Notes under the pieces: model-generated | The model's input: only the letters and a program-made list of their open reading frames with translations | What the model was told of the DNA's origin: nothing | The model's database searches: none | Translations under genes and position numbers: made by a program | Source of the DNA: Streptomyces sp. NBC_00620 | GTDB taxonomy: Bacteria; Actinomycetota; Actinomycetes; Streptomycetales; Streptomycetaceae | DNA: 64,000 nucleotides | Assembly (NCBI RefSeq): GCF_026341825.1 | Contig: NZ_JAPENY010000001.1 | Span: 3,472,001 to 3,536,000 of the forward strand | Direction: 5' to 3' | Shown here: positions 15,411-26,072 of the stretch, one piece after another | Layout: each line of letters opens with the position of its first letter | Position numbering within the stretch: position 1 is the first letter of the stretch

Positions 15411-17609
15411 TCAGACCTTGGCCGGTGTCCGCCTCTCCTCGGCGGGCCCGCCCTCGGAGATGCCCAGCCGCTCGTGCACCGCGCGCAGCGGCTTCGGCGC
15501 GTACCAGGCCGTGCGGCCAAGGAGTCGCATGGCCGCCGGGACCAGGACCCCGCGTACGGCCACCGCGTCGATCAGGATCGCCAGTCCGCTGCCCAGCCCG
15601 AACATCTGGATGAAGCTGACATTGGCCGTGCCGAAGGCGAAGAAGCTCACCGCGAGCAGGCCGGCTGCCATGGTCACGATGCGGCCGGTGTGGGAGAGCC
15701 CGCTGGTGACGGCGGTCTCCGTGTCGGCGCCCGCGTCGTGCAGCTCCTTGATCCGGCTGGTCACGAACACCTCGTAGTCCATGGACAGTCCGAAGGCGAT
15801 GCAGAACATGAGCACGGTCATCGAGGTGTCCATCGGCTGCGGAGTGAAGCCGAGCAGCGAGGACAGATGGCCGTCCTGGAAGATCCACACCATGACGCCG
15901 ATCGCCGCGGTGAGGCTGATGCCGTTGAGGACAAGTGCCCGCAGGGGCTGGACCACGCTGCCGGTGAAGAGGAAGAGGATCACGAACGTGGTGCCCGCCA
16001 CGAGGCCGATGGCGAACGGGAGCCGGTCGGCGATCGAGGCCTTGGCGTCGATGAGTCGCGCGTCGTTGCCGCCGACCAGTGCCTCGGTCCCGGCGGGCGG
16101 GTCGATGGCCCGAATGTCCGTGACCAGGTTCTGCGCCTCGTCCGAGTGGGGAGTGAGGTCGCTGATCACGGCGATCCGCTGAGCGTCGGGCCGGCCGAGC
16201 GCTGCGGCGGCCGGGCCGGGCGGGGTGGACCGGCCGTCGCTGAAGGTGCCGGCGGAGGTCTCCACGCGGGCCGCGCCGTCGAGCCGCGACAGGTCGGTCG
16301 CGTACGCGCTCAGCGCGGCCGGGGCCACCGGCCCGGTCGTGACGATCTGCACCGCCGACTCGTCGCTGCCGGTGAAGTCGTTCTGCACCGCGGTGGCGAC
16401 CTGCCGGCTCTGCGCACTCTCCGGCAGCACCCGCTCGTCCGGCGTGCCGAAGACGACGCCGAGCAGCGGACTCGCCGCGAGCAGCAGGATCGCGAGGACC
16501 GGCAGTGCGGTCAGGGCGGGCCTGCGCATGACCGTGCGGGCCAGCCGGCCCCAGAGCGGTGCCTCGGCGCTGCGCACGGTCTTCGCCCAGGGCAGCCGGC
16601 CGTTGTTGACCCGGTGGCCGAGTACGGCGAGCAGTGCCGGTACGACCAGCAGGGCGCTGACGGCTGCGATGACCACGACGCCGATGCCGGCGTAGGCGAA
16701 CGAGCGCAGGAAGTACTGCGGGAAGACCAGCAGGGCGGAGAGCGCGATGGCGACGGTCGCCGCGGCGAAGGTGATGGTCCGCCCGGCCGTCCTCACCGTG
16801 TGCCGGAGCGCTTCGGGGACCTCGGCGCCCTCCGCGAGGTGCTCGCGGAACCGGCTGATCATGAGCAGCGCGTAGTCGATGCCGAGGCCGAGGCCCAGGG
16901 CGGTGGTGAGGTTGATGGAGAACACCGACACGTCGGTGAGGCTGCCCAGGACGTAAAGCTCGGCGAAGGTGCCGACGATCGCGATCAGCCCGATGACCAG
17001 CGGAATCAGCGCCGCGACGACGCTTCCGAAGGCGATCACGAGCAGGATGAGGATCAGTGGCACGGCGATCGCCTCGGCCACCGCGAGGTCCTTGGCGACC
17101 TGGCTCGGTATCTCGTTGCCGACCGCGGCCGCTCCGCCCGCCTGCACGGTCAGCCCGTCACGTTCGCCGGTGTACTCGTCGATGATCGCCGAGGCGTTGT
17201 CGGCCTGCTCGGTCTCGTCGCCCTTGATGTGGGCCAGTACCAGCGCCTCGTTCCCGTCCCGGGAGGTCAGCGAGGAGGCGCCGGTGTCCCAGTACGAGAT
17301 CACGTTCGCCACGGTCGGCTCGCCCTTGAGGTCCGAGGTGAGGGCGGAGCCGGCACGCTCGGCGGCGCCGGAGCCGATGTCGCCGTCGTCGGCCCGGACC
17401 AGCAGGACCAGGTTGCTCTCACCTCCGAACTTCTCGTCGATGAGCTGCTGAGCGCGCGTCGAGGGCGCGCTCGGATCCTCGAAGCCGCCGCCCAGGAGCT
17501 TGCCGAACGCCCCGAAGCCGATGACCGCCATGGCGACGACAGCCACCGCGGTGAGTATCAGTACGAGCCGCCCCCTGCGGAGGGCAAGCTCCGAAATCCG
17601 GTCGTACAT
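15411..17609 (-). CDS. MMPL/RND-family exporter
   Basis: A 732-residue proton-driven exporter with the MMPL layout: one N-terminal helix, a periplasmic loop, five helices, then the same again. Helices begin at LVLILTAVAVVAM (near 17), about 185-310 and about 520-690. Conserved GLGIDYALLMISRFREHL (near 250) and GLSMDYEVFVTSRIKEL (near 615) carry the paired Asp-Tyr proton-relay motif of each half. ATG 17609 follows AGAGG at eight bases; GTG 17618 overlaps that site. The substrate, probably a lipid or hydrophobic drug, is unknown. A TetR gene and operator-like palindromes lie divergently upstream. Confidence 0.92.
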   Translation of the reverse strand: MYDRISELALRRGRLVLILTAVAVVAMAVIGFGAFGKLLGGGFEDPSAPSTRAQQLIDEKFGGESNLVLLVRADDGDIGSGAAERAGSALTSDLKGEPTVANVISYWDTGASSLTSRDGNEALVLAHIKGDETEQADNASAIIDEYTGERDGLTVQAGGAAAVGNEIPSQVAKDLAVAEAIAVPLILILLVIAFGSVVAALIPLVIGLIAIVGTFAELYVLGSLTDVSVFSINLTTALGLGLGIDYALLMISRFREHLAEGAEVPEALRHTVRTAGRTITFAAATVAIALSALLVFPQYFLRSFAYAGIGVVVIAAVSALLVVPALLAVLGHRVNNGRLPWAKTVRSAEAPLWGRLARTVMRRPALTALPVLAILLLAASPLLGVVFGTPDERVLPESAQSRQVATAVQNDFTGSDESAVQIVTTGPVAPAALSAYATDLSRLDGAARVETSAGTFSDGRSTPPGPAAAALGRPDAQRIAVISDLTPHSDEAQNLVTDIRAIDPPAGTEALVGGNDARLIDAKASIADRLPFAIGLVAGTTFVILFLFTGSVVQPLRALVLNGISLTAAIGVMVWIFQDGHLSSLLGFTPQPMDTSMTVLMFCIAFGLSMDYEVFVTSRIKELHDAGADTETAVTSGLSHTGRIVTMAAGLLAVSFFAFGTANVSFIQMFGLGSGLAILIDAVAVRGVLVPAAMRLLGRTAWYAPKPLRAVHERLGISEGGPAEERRTPAKV

Positions 17610-17626
17610 GGTCTTCACCTCTTGAT

Positions 17627-17675
17627 GTTTACGCTATTAACATTGACGATGGCACATGATGTTAACGGCGTCAAC
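17627..17675. promoter_or_regulatory. Candidate TetR operator pair
   Basis: Two 15-bp near-palindromes, GTTTACGCTATTAAC (17627-17641) and GTTAACGGCGTCAAC (17661-17675), lie 34 bases apart in the AT-rich space between the divergent MMPL and TetR genes. TTAACAT/ATGTTAA also pair across them. Confidence 0.55.
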
Positions 17676-17716
17676 TTTAAGATGTCGGCCACTTCGACTT
17701 CGGGCAGGATGGGGTC

Positions 17717-18364
17717 ATGGGATCGATCACGGACGGCAAGTCCCGCTACCACCACGGCGACCTGCGCAACGCGCTGATCGAGGCCGCCCTCGAACTCGCG
17801 GCCGAAGGCGGCCCCGAACGCGTCGTGCTGCGTGAGGCGGCCCGCAGCGTCGGAGTGTCGCCCACCGCTGCGTACCGCCACTTCAGCGGCCAGGTGGACC
17901 TCCTGGAGGCCGTGAAGACCCGCGGCCAGCTGGCGCTCGCCGATTCGATGGTCGAGGCCGTACGTGCACTGCCCGCACTCGACGATCCGGGCGAGGAGGC
18001 CGTGCGCAGGACCGAGGCGATCGGGCGCGGGTATGTACGGTTCGCGATCGAGCACCCCGGGCTCTACCGCACCGCCTTCTGCCGCACGACACCGGAGGAC
18101 GGTGACTTCGCCGGCCTCGAAATCCCCGAGGAGAGACCGGAGTTCGCGGCGTTCGTGCTGCTCTCGGAGACGCTCGACGTGCTTGCGGCGACGGGCCGGA
18201 TGCGGCCGGAGAACCGGCCCGCGGCCGAGGTCGCCGCGTGGTCGACCGTCCACGGCCTGTCGCTGCTCATCCTCGACGGCCCGCTCGCCCACCTGCCCGC
18301 CGACCAGCGCGACGCGGTGATCGAGCGCACGCTCACGGCCATCGTCGCGGGGCTTACGCGTTAG
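17717..18364 (+). CDS. TetR/AcrR-family regulator of the MMPL exporter
   Basis: A 215-residue repressor. The N-terminal helix-turn-helix is clear: LREAARSVGVSPTAAYRHFSGQVDLLEAVKTRG (residues 38-70). The C-terminal half (80-210) is a TetR_C-type ligand domain containing GRGYVRFAIEHPGLYRTAFC. It is divergent from the MMPL gene with about 107 bases between, which strongly suggests that it represses the exporter and itself through the palindromes there. ATG 17717 was chosen at the family N-terminus; the YHHGDLR sequence just inside is typical. Confidence 0.9.
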   Translation: MGSITDGKSRYHHGDLRNALIEAALELAAEGGPERVVLREAARSVGVSPTAAYRHFSGQVDLLEAVKTRGQLALADSMVEAVRALPALDDPGEEAVRRTEAIGRGYVRFAIEHPGLYRTAFCRTTPEDGDFAGLEIPEERPEFAAFVLLSETLDVLAATGRMRPENRPAAEVAAWSTVHGLSLLILDGPLAHLPADQRDAVIERTLTAIVAGLTR

Positions 18365-18505
18365 GCGGCGGGGGCTGGCTCACGCGTTGAGCAGCGGGGC
18401 TCGCGCGCTTGGGCAGCGCGGCCCACGCGTCAGCCGGTCGGACCGGTCGAGGTTCCTGTGCCCGCCCGGCCCGGACCGGCTCACGTCACGTCACGCGACA
18501 TCACC

Positions 18506-18778
18506 TCACGTCAACGGATGCGACGTCCTGCCCGACTCCTCGTCGATCTCGTCGTGCGCCTTGGTCAGCAGCTTCATCGCCAGTTCGTTGAGCGCCCTGC
18601 CACCCGCGACCTCCTCGCCGACCCTCGGCTGGTTCGAGTCGGAGGGGTGGCGGCTCGCGTACCCGTGGGCGCGCACCTCGCTCCCGTCCGGGAGCCGTAC
18701 GAGTGCGGCGGCGCGCGTGCGGTGAGCGTCTTCCTCGAATTCCAGCTCCACGTGCCATCCGACAGCGGTCTGCGTCAT
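18506..18778 (-). CDS. DUF1876 (dsRBD-like) small protein
   Basis: A 90-residue protein of the actinobacterial DUF1876 family. It has a beta-strand start WHVELEFEEDAHRTRAAALVRLPDGSEVRAHGYASRHPSD and a helical end ALNELAMKLLTKAHDEI, a dsRBD-like fold of unknown role. ATG 18778 follows GGAGGTGA at good spacing. It is a single gene, with no partner in the neighbourhood. Confidence 0.85.
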   Translation of the reverse strand: MTQTAVGWHVELEFEEDAHRTRAAALVRLPDGSEVRAHGYASRHPSDSNQPRVGEEVAGGRALNELAMKLLTKAHDEIDEESGRTSHPLT

Positions 18779-18957
18779 CACGATCACCTCCGGGTCCCTG
18801 CCCGTCGACGGTCCCCTGTCTACGAGTGTCCTCCCACACCCGGGGGAACGGCCAGGTCACGGAGGGCCGACCAAACGGGTTTCCCCCGAGGGCTGGCAGT
18901 CAGGCAAGATGGGGTGTATCTGCCCACTGCCGATTTCAAGCGTCCGGACGGTTTCTC

Positions 18958-20622
<1,665 letters not shown>

Positions 20623-20624
20623 TC

Positions 20625-21035
20625 TTGCGGCACATCTACCACTGCCCACTGCGCTGGGCGGACATGGACGCGTACGGCCACATCAACAACGTGGTCTTCC
20701 TCCGCTATCTCGAGGAAGCACGCATCGACTTCCTGTTCCGCCCGGAGAAGGATTTCAAGCAGGGGTCTGTGGTGGCGCGCCACGAGATCGACTACAAGCG
20801 GCAGTTGGTCCACCGGCACACGCCGGTGGACATCGAGCTGTGGATCACGGAGATCCGGGCGGCGTCGTTCACGATCACCTACGAGGTCAAGGACCCCGAC
20901 CAGGTGTACGTGCGGGCCGCGACGGTGATTGTGCCGTTCGACTTCGAGGCCCAGCGGCCGCGCCGACTCACCGCCGAGGAGCGGGAGTTCCTCGCGGAGT
21001 ACCGAGACGACAAGGACGAGGCCGTCGCCGCATGA
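20625..21035 (+). CDS. 4HBT-type acyl-CoA thioesterase
   Basis: A 136-residue hotdog thioesterase. The active-site segment WADMDAYGHINNVVFLRYLEEAR (near residue 11) carries the Asp typical of the 4-hydroxybenzoyl-CoA/YbgC group. It hydrolyses an acyl-CoA of unknown identity in the cytosol. The only start matching the family N-terminus is TTG 20625, which begins two bases after the ettA stop, so translation is probably coupled. It overlaps the next gene by ATGA. Confidence 0.87.
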   Translation: MRHIYHCPLRWADMDAYGHINNVVFLRYLEEARIDFLFRPEKDFKQGSVVARHEIDYKRQLVHRHTPVDIELWITEIRAASFTITYEVKDPDQVYVRAATVIVPFDFEAQRPRRLTAEEREFLAEYRDDKDEAVAA

Positions 21036-21724
21036 CGGCCCTGTTGCACCTCGCCGACGAGGGGGAGGCGGCGGACCTCGCCGCCTTCCTCTCCAGGCTG
21101 ATCCACTACGACCGCGCCGCCGCCGTACGCCTCCAGGCGTCCGGCACCACGCTCGCGGTCTTCGGGCGCCCGCCGTCCTTCGAGGTCCTCGCGATCCGTA
21201 CGGCGCGCCTTGCCAAGCCGTACGAGGACGGGCTCGACGTCCTGCTCGACGTGACCGTCTCGGCCGGTGAACTCCTGGAGTCCGTCGACGAGTCGGCGTC
21301 CACCGTGGCCGTCCCGGGGGCCGTCACCGGGCCGCCGTGGGCCGGAGTGCTGCCGCCCCGCCGCGGCTGGCGGCAGGAACCTGGGCTGCCCGCACCGGAC
21401 GCCGTACGGGCGATGGTCGCCGCCGCGGTGGCCGAATTCCGGTCCCGTACACAGGAGTTGGCGGTCGATCGGCGTACGCGCGCCGAACTCGACCGGATCG
21501 GGCGGGAGATCTGGTCCCGGCCGGTCGGCGACACCGACCTGCCGGTACGGGCCGCGCACGCGGCGCAGTCCCTGGGATTCCTGCGGCCCGCACGCCAAGT
21601 GTCGCCTGACGAAAGCCCGTTGGGGCTGTACTCGTCGGGTGCATGGCTGCGGCTGCGCACCCCGTACGGGTCGATCGCCGTACGCCGGGCGGGACTCGGC
21701 GCCCTGGACATCAGCGTCCGCTGA
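21032..21724 (+). CDS. Conserved hypothetical protein
   Basis: A 230-residue soluble protein, not recognised. It starts with ATG 21032 overlapping the thioesterase stop (ATGA), so the two are translated together with ettA. Seen in it: a helical N-terminus (EGEAADLAAFLSRLIHYDRAAAVRLQ), a beta-rich middle (TLAVFGRPPSFEVLAIRTARL), and helices around AVRAMVAAAVAEFRSRTQEL. It has no signal peptide and no metal motif. The linkage with a thioesterase and EttA seems common in Streptomyces but gives no function. Confidence 0.78.
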   Translation: MTALLHLADEGEAADLAAFLSRLIHYDRAAAVRLQASGTTLAVFGRPPSFEVLAIRTARLAKPYEDGLDVLLDVTVSAGELLESVDESASTVAVPGAVTGPPWAGVLPPRRGWRQEPGLPAPDAVRAMVAAAVAEFRSRTQELAVDRRTRAELDRIGREIWSRPVGDTDLPVRAAHAAQSLGFLRPARQVSPDESPLGLYSSGAWLRLRTPYGSIAVRRAGLGALDISVR

Positions 21725-21740
21725 CTCGCAGCGCCCCGGG

Positions 21741-22154
21741 TCAGCCCGCCGTGTTCACCATCGAAGCCGCCGCGTACGTCAGGTAGTTCCACAGCGTGTG
21801 CTCGTGCTCCTCGGAGAGGCCGAGCTCGTCCACGGCGACGCGCATGTGCTTGAGCCAGGCGTCGTGCGCGGCCTGGTCGACGGCGAAGGGGGCGTGGCGC
21901 ATCCGCAGCCGGGGGTGGCCGCGGTTCTCGCTGTACGTCGTCGGGCCGCCCCAGTACTGGATGAGGAACAGCGTGAAGCGCTCCTCGGCCGGACCCAGGT
22001 CCTCCTCGGGATACATGGCCCGCAGCACCGGATCCCCGGCGACTCCCTCGTAGAAACGGTGCACGAGGCGGCGGAAGGTCTCCTCCCCGCCGACCTGCTC
22101 GTAGAAGGTCTGCTCCTGAAGCGTTCCGCGCCGGATCTCTGTCACATCACCCAT
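21741..22154 (-). CDS. glbO: Group II truncated hemoglobin
   Basis: A 137-residue 2-on-2 globin of the TrHbO class. Features include FYEQVGGEETFRRLVHRFYEGVAGDPVL, the B/CD-region and distal residues YWGGPTTYSENRGHPRLRMRH (proximal His in the MRHAPF segment) and the C-terminal DELGLSEEHEHTLWNYLTYAA. It binds haem and handles O2, peroxide or NO; which is unclear. ATG 22154 (MGDVTEIRRG) was chosen; GTG 22145 is an alternative. It is divergent from the methyltransferase gene with about 100 bases between. Confidence 0.9.
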   Translation of the reverse strand: MGDVTEIRRGTLQEQTFYEQVGGEETFRRLVHRFYEGVAGDPVLRAMYPEEDLGPAEERFTLFLIQYWGGPTTYSENRGHPRLRMRHAPFAVDQAAHDAWLKHMRVAVDELGLSEEHEHTLWNYLTYAAASMVNTAG

Positions 22155-22256
22155 GGTCTCAGACGGGATGACCGAGGACTCAAGGCTTAGGACCACACCC
22201 CATCCGCGCGAGGCCCGGCGCTCGCCTCCCGGCCCCTCCCGCAGCACAGTGGAGGT

Positions 22257-23237
22257 ATGAGCGCGCACGCTCTCGACCAGGAGCCCGACGACCTCGCCAT
22301 GGCGGCGCGGGCGGCGCTGGTACGTGAGATCGACAGAAGTGGGGCCTGGGACGCCGATCCGGTCTGGCGGGAGGCGTTCGAGGCGGTGCCGCGCCATCTC
22401 TTCGTGCCGTACTACTACGTCGGGGCCGTGGGCGGCTTCGAGCGGGTATGGGGCGAGGACCCCGACCCCAGGGCCCGGGAGCGCTGGCTGCGCGGCGCGT
22501 ACGCGGACGCCCCGCTGGCCACCCGGGTGCGGGACGGCGAGCTGCTCTCGTCCAGCAGCCAGCCCTCGCTGATGGCGAAGATGCTGACGGAGCTGGAGGT
22601 GGAGGACGGGGACGCCGTGCTGGAGATCGGGGCCGGGACCGGGTACAACGCGGCTCTGCTCGCCCACCGGCTCGGCGACGCGTTCGTGACCACCGTCGAC
22701 CTCGACCCGGAGATCACCGAGTCCGCGCGCCGCCATCTGGCCATCGCCGGCTACCGGCCGACCGTCGTCACCGGGGACGGCGCCCGCGGAGTCCCGGAGC
22801 GCGCCCCCTTCGACCGGATCATCGCCACCTGCACGCTGACCTCGGTGCCGCGCGCCTGGCTGCCCCAGTGCAGCCCCGGCGCCCGTATCCTCGCGCCGCT
22901 GGCCACCGGCCTGATCACCCTGCGGGTACGGGACGGCGAGTACGCCGAAGGGCGCTTCCTGCACACGCCCGCCTACTTCGTGCCGTTGCGCGGCGACACC
23001 CGGCCCGAGCCGGAGGAGCCGCACCTGGGCGGGCTGCCGCCCCGGGCCAGGAGCCACGAGCTGTTCCGGTTCCTGCTGACCCTGACCGCGGGCAGCCTGG
23101 ACCCGTACGAGGCGTACGCGCTGTGGGAGCGCGAGGAGCAGCCGGTGCGCGAGCGGTACGGGATCACGGTCGACGGCGAGCGGGTTTGGGCGTGGCTGGA
23201 CGACCCCGAGGGGCCGTACACCTGGCCGCTGCCGTGA
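22257..23237 (+). CDS. Protein-L-isoaspartate O-methyltransferase-like methyltransferase
   Basis: A 326-residue SAM-dependent methyltransferase of the PCMT family. The substrate-loop motif LLSSSSQPSLMAKMLTEL comes before motif I VLEIGAGTGYNAALLAHRLG (near 125). VTTVDLDPEI is the acidic SAM contact and DRIIATCTLTSVPRAWL follows. PCMTs repair isoaspartyl damage, and the longer actinobacterial forms carry about 100 extra C-terminal residues (here 230-326), whose role is unknown; some such proteins act in natural-product or peptide modification. ATG 22257 fits the family start. Confidence 0.85.
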   Translation: MSAHALDQEPDDLAMAARAALVREIDRSGAWDADPVWREAFEAVPRHLFVPYYYVGAVGGFERVWGEDPDPRARERWLRGAYADAPLATRVRDGELLSSSSQPSLMAKMLTELEVEDGDAVLEIGAGTGYNAALLAHRLGDAFVTTVDLDPEITESARRHLAIAGYRPTVVTGDGARGVPERAPFDRIIATCTLTSVPRAWLPQCSPGARILAPLATGLITLRVRDGEYAEGRFLHTPAYFVPLRGDTRPEPEEPHLGGLPPRARSHELFRFLLTLTAGSLDPYEAYALWEREEQPVRERYGITVDGERVWAWLDDPEGPYTWPLP

Positions 23238-23264
23238 CGCCTCGGTGGTCCGTCCGGCCAGGTA

Positions 23265-24548
23265 CTAGCCGCGCCTGATCGTGATCGTCGTCCAGGCGCC
23301 CACGTGCACCCGGTCCCCGTCCTGGAGCGGTACGGGCACGAAGGGCTGGATGGGCTCCTCGCCGCCGTTCACCGTGGTCCCGTTGGTGGAGTTCTGGTCG
23401 ACGACCGCCCAGCTGCCGTCCGGCTGCTGGACCAGGACCGCGTGCTGGTGGGAGACGCCCGGGTCCTCCGGGGGCACCGACAGGTCGATGTCGGGGGACT
23501 CGCCGGTGGAGTGCCGGCGGCGGCCGATCGTCATCTGGTTGCCGGTGAGCGGGCGCTGCTGCTCCGGTGAGTACGCGGGCAGGTTCAGGCCCGCGGCCTC
23601 GGGGCCCGAGCGCTGCATCATCGCCATGAAGTACTCGCGGTCGGGACCGATCGTCGCGGTCCAGTTGAGCGACTGCTGGTAGGACGGGCCGGGCGGGGCC
23701 TGGGTCGTGCCGGGCTGCGGGTAGCCGTAGCCGCCGCCCTGGGCCGGGCCGGGACCGTTCGGGCGGCCGGGACCGGCCTGCGTACCCGGTCCGCCGGGGC
23801 TGCCTGCCGACGGCGGGGAGATCACCCAGTCGTCGTCACCGCCGCCGAAGGACGGGCCGCCCTGCGCCGGCGGGGCGCCCTGGGGGTACCCGGGGGAGGC
23901 AGGCTGCTGTGTGAAGGCCTGCGGGGCGCCGGGCGTGGGCCCGGGGGGCGGCGGGACCGGGCGGGAGGGGTCGCCGCCGAAGGGCGAGGGGCCGCCGCCG
24001 TACGGTCCGGGCGGACCCGGCGGAATCGGTTCGGCGGGACGGTTCATCTGCGAGGGCCGCGAGCTCTGGTACTCGAACGGGTCCTGACCGTGCCCGGCTC
24101 CGGTGGGCGGCCCCTGCTGGAACCGCTGCGCCGGATTCGGGCCACCAGGGCCACCAGGGCCACCGGGGCCACCAGGTCCGCCGGGACCCCCAGGAGCCCC
24201 GGGCATGGGGGCCTGCGGACGCGGCGCGGCGGGCGTGTACGAGGTCGCCGTATTGGTCAGGAAGTTCCACCGGCACTGCTCGCAGAACGGCGCCGCGCCC
24301 TCACGGGGCGTACGGCACTGCGGGCAGAGCTCCGGCGCGGGGTGGTCGGGCACGGCGGAGAGATGCGGGCGCCCTCCGGGGCCGCCAGGGCCTCCGGCGC
24401 CGGGCGGCGGAGGCGAGCCGGGATAGCCGTACCCGGCGGCGGGCGGCGGTGGCGGAGGGGGCGGGGGCACGGCACCGGCCATGCGGTGACCGCAGACCTC
24501 GCACCAGTCGTCGGAACCCGACTGGTGTCCGTTCGGGCAGGTCGGCAT
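23265..24548 (-). CDS. FHA-domain protein with two N-terminal zinc ribbons
   Basis: A 427-residue phospho-threonine reader, last gene of the kinase cluster. Residues 1-22 form a zinc ribbon (CPNGHQ...WCEVCGH) and a second lies near 72-96 (CPQCRTPREGAAPFCEQC). A Pro/Gly-rich linker of about 180 residues with GPGGPGG repeats follows. The C-terminal FHA domain (about 330-427) has the conserved Gly-Arg (MTIGRRR), GVSHQHA and NSTNGTTVNG. It is likely bound to phospho-sites made by the PknG-type kinase upstream, an analogue of mycobacterial GarA, but with no GarA-like phosphorylated N-terminus. Confidence 0.88.
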   Translation of the reverse strand: MPTCPNGHQSGSDDWCEVCGHRMAGAVPPPPPPPPPAAGYGYPGSPPPPGAGGPGGPGGRPHLSAVPDHPAPELCPQCRTPREGAAPFCEQCRWNFLTNTATSYTPAAPRPQAPMPGAPGGPGGPGGPGGPGGPGGPNPAQRFQQGPPTGAGHGQDPFEYQSSRPSQMNRPAEPIPPGPPGPYGGGPSPFGGDPSRPVPPPPGPTPGAPQAFTQQPASPGYPQGAPPAQGGPSFGGGDDDWVISPPSAGSPGGPGTQAGPGRPNGPGPAQGGGYGYPQPGTTQAPPGPSYQQSLNWTATIGPDREYFMAMMQRSGPEAAGLNLPAYSPEQQRPLTGNQMTIGRRRHSTGESPDIDLSVPPEDPGVSHQHAVLVQQPDGSWAVVDQNSTNGTTVNGGEEPIQPFVPVPLQDGDRVHVGAWTTITIRRG

Positions 24549-24621
24549 GTCGGCGCTTCCCCCTCTCCTTTTCCGGCCGGTATGGCCGGGTTTCTCCAGC
24601 TCCTGGGGGAGCCGGGGTCGC

Positions 24622-25968
24622 TTACTTCTTTACACGAACAGTCTTTGTGGACCGTGTCTCAAGGGTCATTTCGTCTGCTTCCTCGACCCTTGCCTTCAAT
24701 CGCACAGTACCTGCAGCGGCATCGACAACGTCGACCACCTTCGCAAGCAGTTTCGCAGTATCGGCGTTGCCCGAGGCGCTGGCGAGCTGAACGGCCCGGC
24801 CCAGCTTGGCCGTTGCTCCGTCGACATCTCCCACTTTGCGTGCATCCAGGCCCTGTTGGATGACTTGTGCCAGTTCCGCCTGACCTGTGTAGTGCGCGAC
24901 CTGCGGATTGATCGACGTGGAAGCCGCCATGTCGTCGGTCCACACCGCCCGTACGAGGCCCTGCGCGCCGAGGTTCTGCACGCTTCCGTCGCTCTGCGGG
25001 ATCACCAGCGAGACCCGGGCGGCCAGCATCTCCTGGCCGATGCCGGCCGAGGGGACCTCCACGCACACGTGGTAGTCGCGGGACTCGTCGCCCCAGGATC
25101 CGGTCGGATAGTCCCCGGCGCGCGGGCCGGCCTCGGTGCGGCGGCCGGTCAACTCCTCGACCGTGGGGGCGACCTGCTTGACGAACTTGATCTCCGTGCC
25201 GACGGGCGTCCAGAGCCGCAGGGCGACGTCCGCGACCTCCTTGCCCATGGCCGTCTCCATCATGTGCGTGAAGTCGGCGGCGAGGGCGGCCGGGTCGGCG
25301 ACGATGTCGGCGGTGCCGAGCAGCGCCGAGGCGATCCCGGTGACCTCCTTGACCTCCCAGTCCGTGCCGACACCGCGCGCGTCACAGGTGAAGCGCCCGG
25401 CGCAGGAGTCCAGGGCGGCCTTCAGGTCCTCCGGTGACTCGTGTTCGTTGCGGCCGTCGGTGAGCAGGATGCCGTGCCGGATCGAGACGTCCGCCGAGGA
25501 CAGCAGGCGGTCGGCGAGGCGCAGCCAGGTGCCGATCGCCGTGCCGCCGCCCGCGCTCAGCTTGCGCAGCGCCTGCTTGGCCTGGTCGCGGGTCGCCGTG
25601 TCGGCGACCGCGAGCCGGCCGCCGCCCGGGTAGACCTCCTTGGCGACATGGGTGCCGCCGATCACCGCGAAGTGCACCCCGTCGCGTACGGAGTCGATCG
25701 CGGCGGCCGTCGCGTCGCGGGCGCCCCGCATCTTGGTCGGCGGGTAGTCCATCGAGCCCGAACAGTCGACCATGATCGCCACGGCCGCGTCCGGGGCCTG
25801 CCCGGCGGTGTACAGGTGGGGCGCGGCGACCGCGCTTCCGATGGTGCCGCCGCCCGTCGCGCTCACCGTGACGATCGCGTTGACCTCGCGGGCGCCGTCG
25901 GGAAGGTACTCGTTCTGGTAGACGTCGACCGAGAACTGCGGCACGTTCGACTTCGAGAAATTGGCCAT
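24622..25968 (-). CDS. von Willebrand factor A domain protein
   Basis: A 448-residue cytosolic protein. The VWA domain runs from about residue 60 to 250 and has an intact metal-ion adhesion site: DCSGSM, the Thr in GGGTAIGTWL and the Asp in LLTDGRNEH. The C-terminal half is beta-rich and then helical (TAKLGRAVQLASASGNADTAKLLAKVV). Such proteins scaffold protein complexes and accompany phospho-signalling genes in Streptomyces. ATG 25968 follows AAGAAGG. It stands between the PP2C and FHA genes, all in one direction. Confidence 0.87.
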   Translation of the reverse strand: MANFSKSNVPQFSVDVYQNEYLPDGAREVNAIVTVSATGGGTIGSAVAAPHLYTAGQAPDAAVAIMVDCSGSMDYPPTKMRGARDATAAAIDSVRDGVHFAVIGGTHVAKEVYPGGGRLAVADTATRDQAKQALRKLSAGGGTAIGTWLRLADRLLSSADVSIRHGILLTDGRNEHESPEDLKAALDSCAGRFTCDARGVGTDWEVKEVTGIASALLGTADIVADPAALAADFTHMMETAMGKEVADVALRLWTPVGTEIKFVKQVAPTVEELTGRRTEAGPRAGDYPTGSWGDESRDYHVCVEVPSAGIGQEMLAARVSLVIPQSDGSVQNLGAQGLVRAVWTDDMAASTSINPQVAHYTGQAELAQVIQQGLDARKVGDVDGATAKLGRAVQLASASGNADTAKLLAKVVDVVDAAAGTVRLKARVEEADEMTLETRSTKTVRVKK

Positions 25969-25988
25969 GCCTTCTTTGTCCCCCTCAA

Positions 25989-26016
25989 GGCCCCCGTGGT
26001 GCGTACCACGGGGGCC
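25989..26016 (-). terminator. 12-bp hairpin between phosphatase and VWA genes
   Basis: GGCCCCCGTGGT (25989-26000) pairs exactly with 26005-26016 around a 4-base loop. It lies inside the cluster and may lower, rather than stop, transcription into the VWA and FHA genes. Confidence 0.65.
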
Positions 26017-26072
26017 GATGACTGTGTTCGGACCGGTCCCCTCCGGTCCGAGGCCGTTCCCCGTTCGCGGCC

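Noticed and set aside
15324..17777. An 817-codon plus-strand frame opposite the MMPL exporter
   Set aside because: Antisense shadow: Asp/Gln/Arg-rich with no fold signal, while the minus strand gives a complete MMPL protein.
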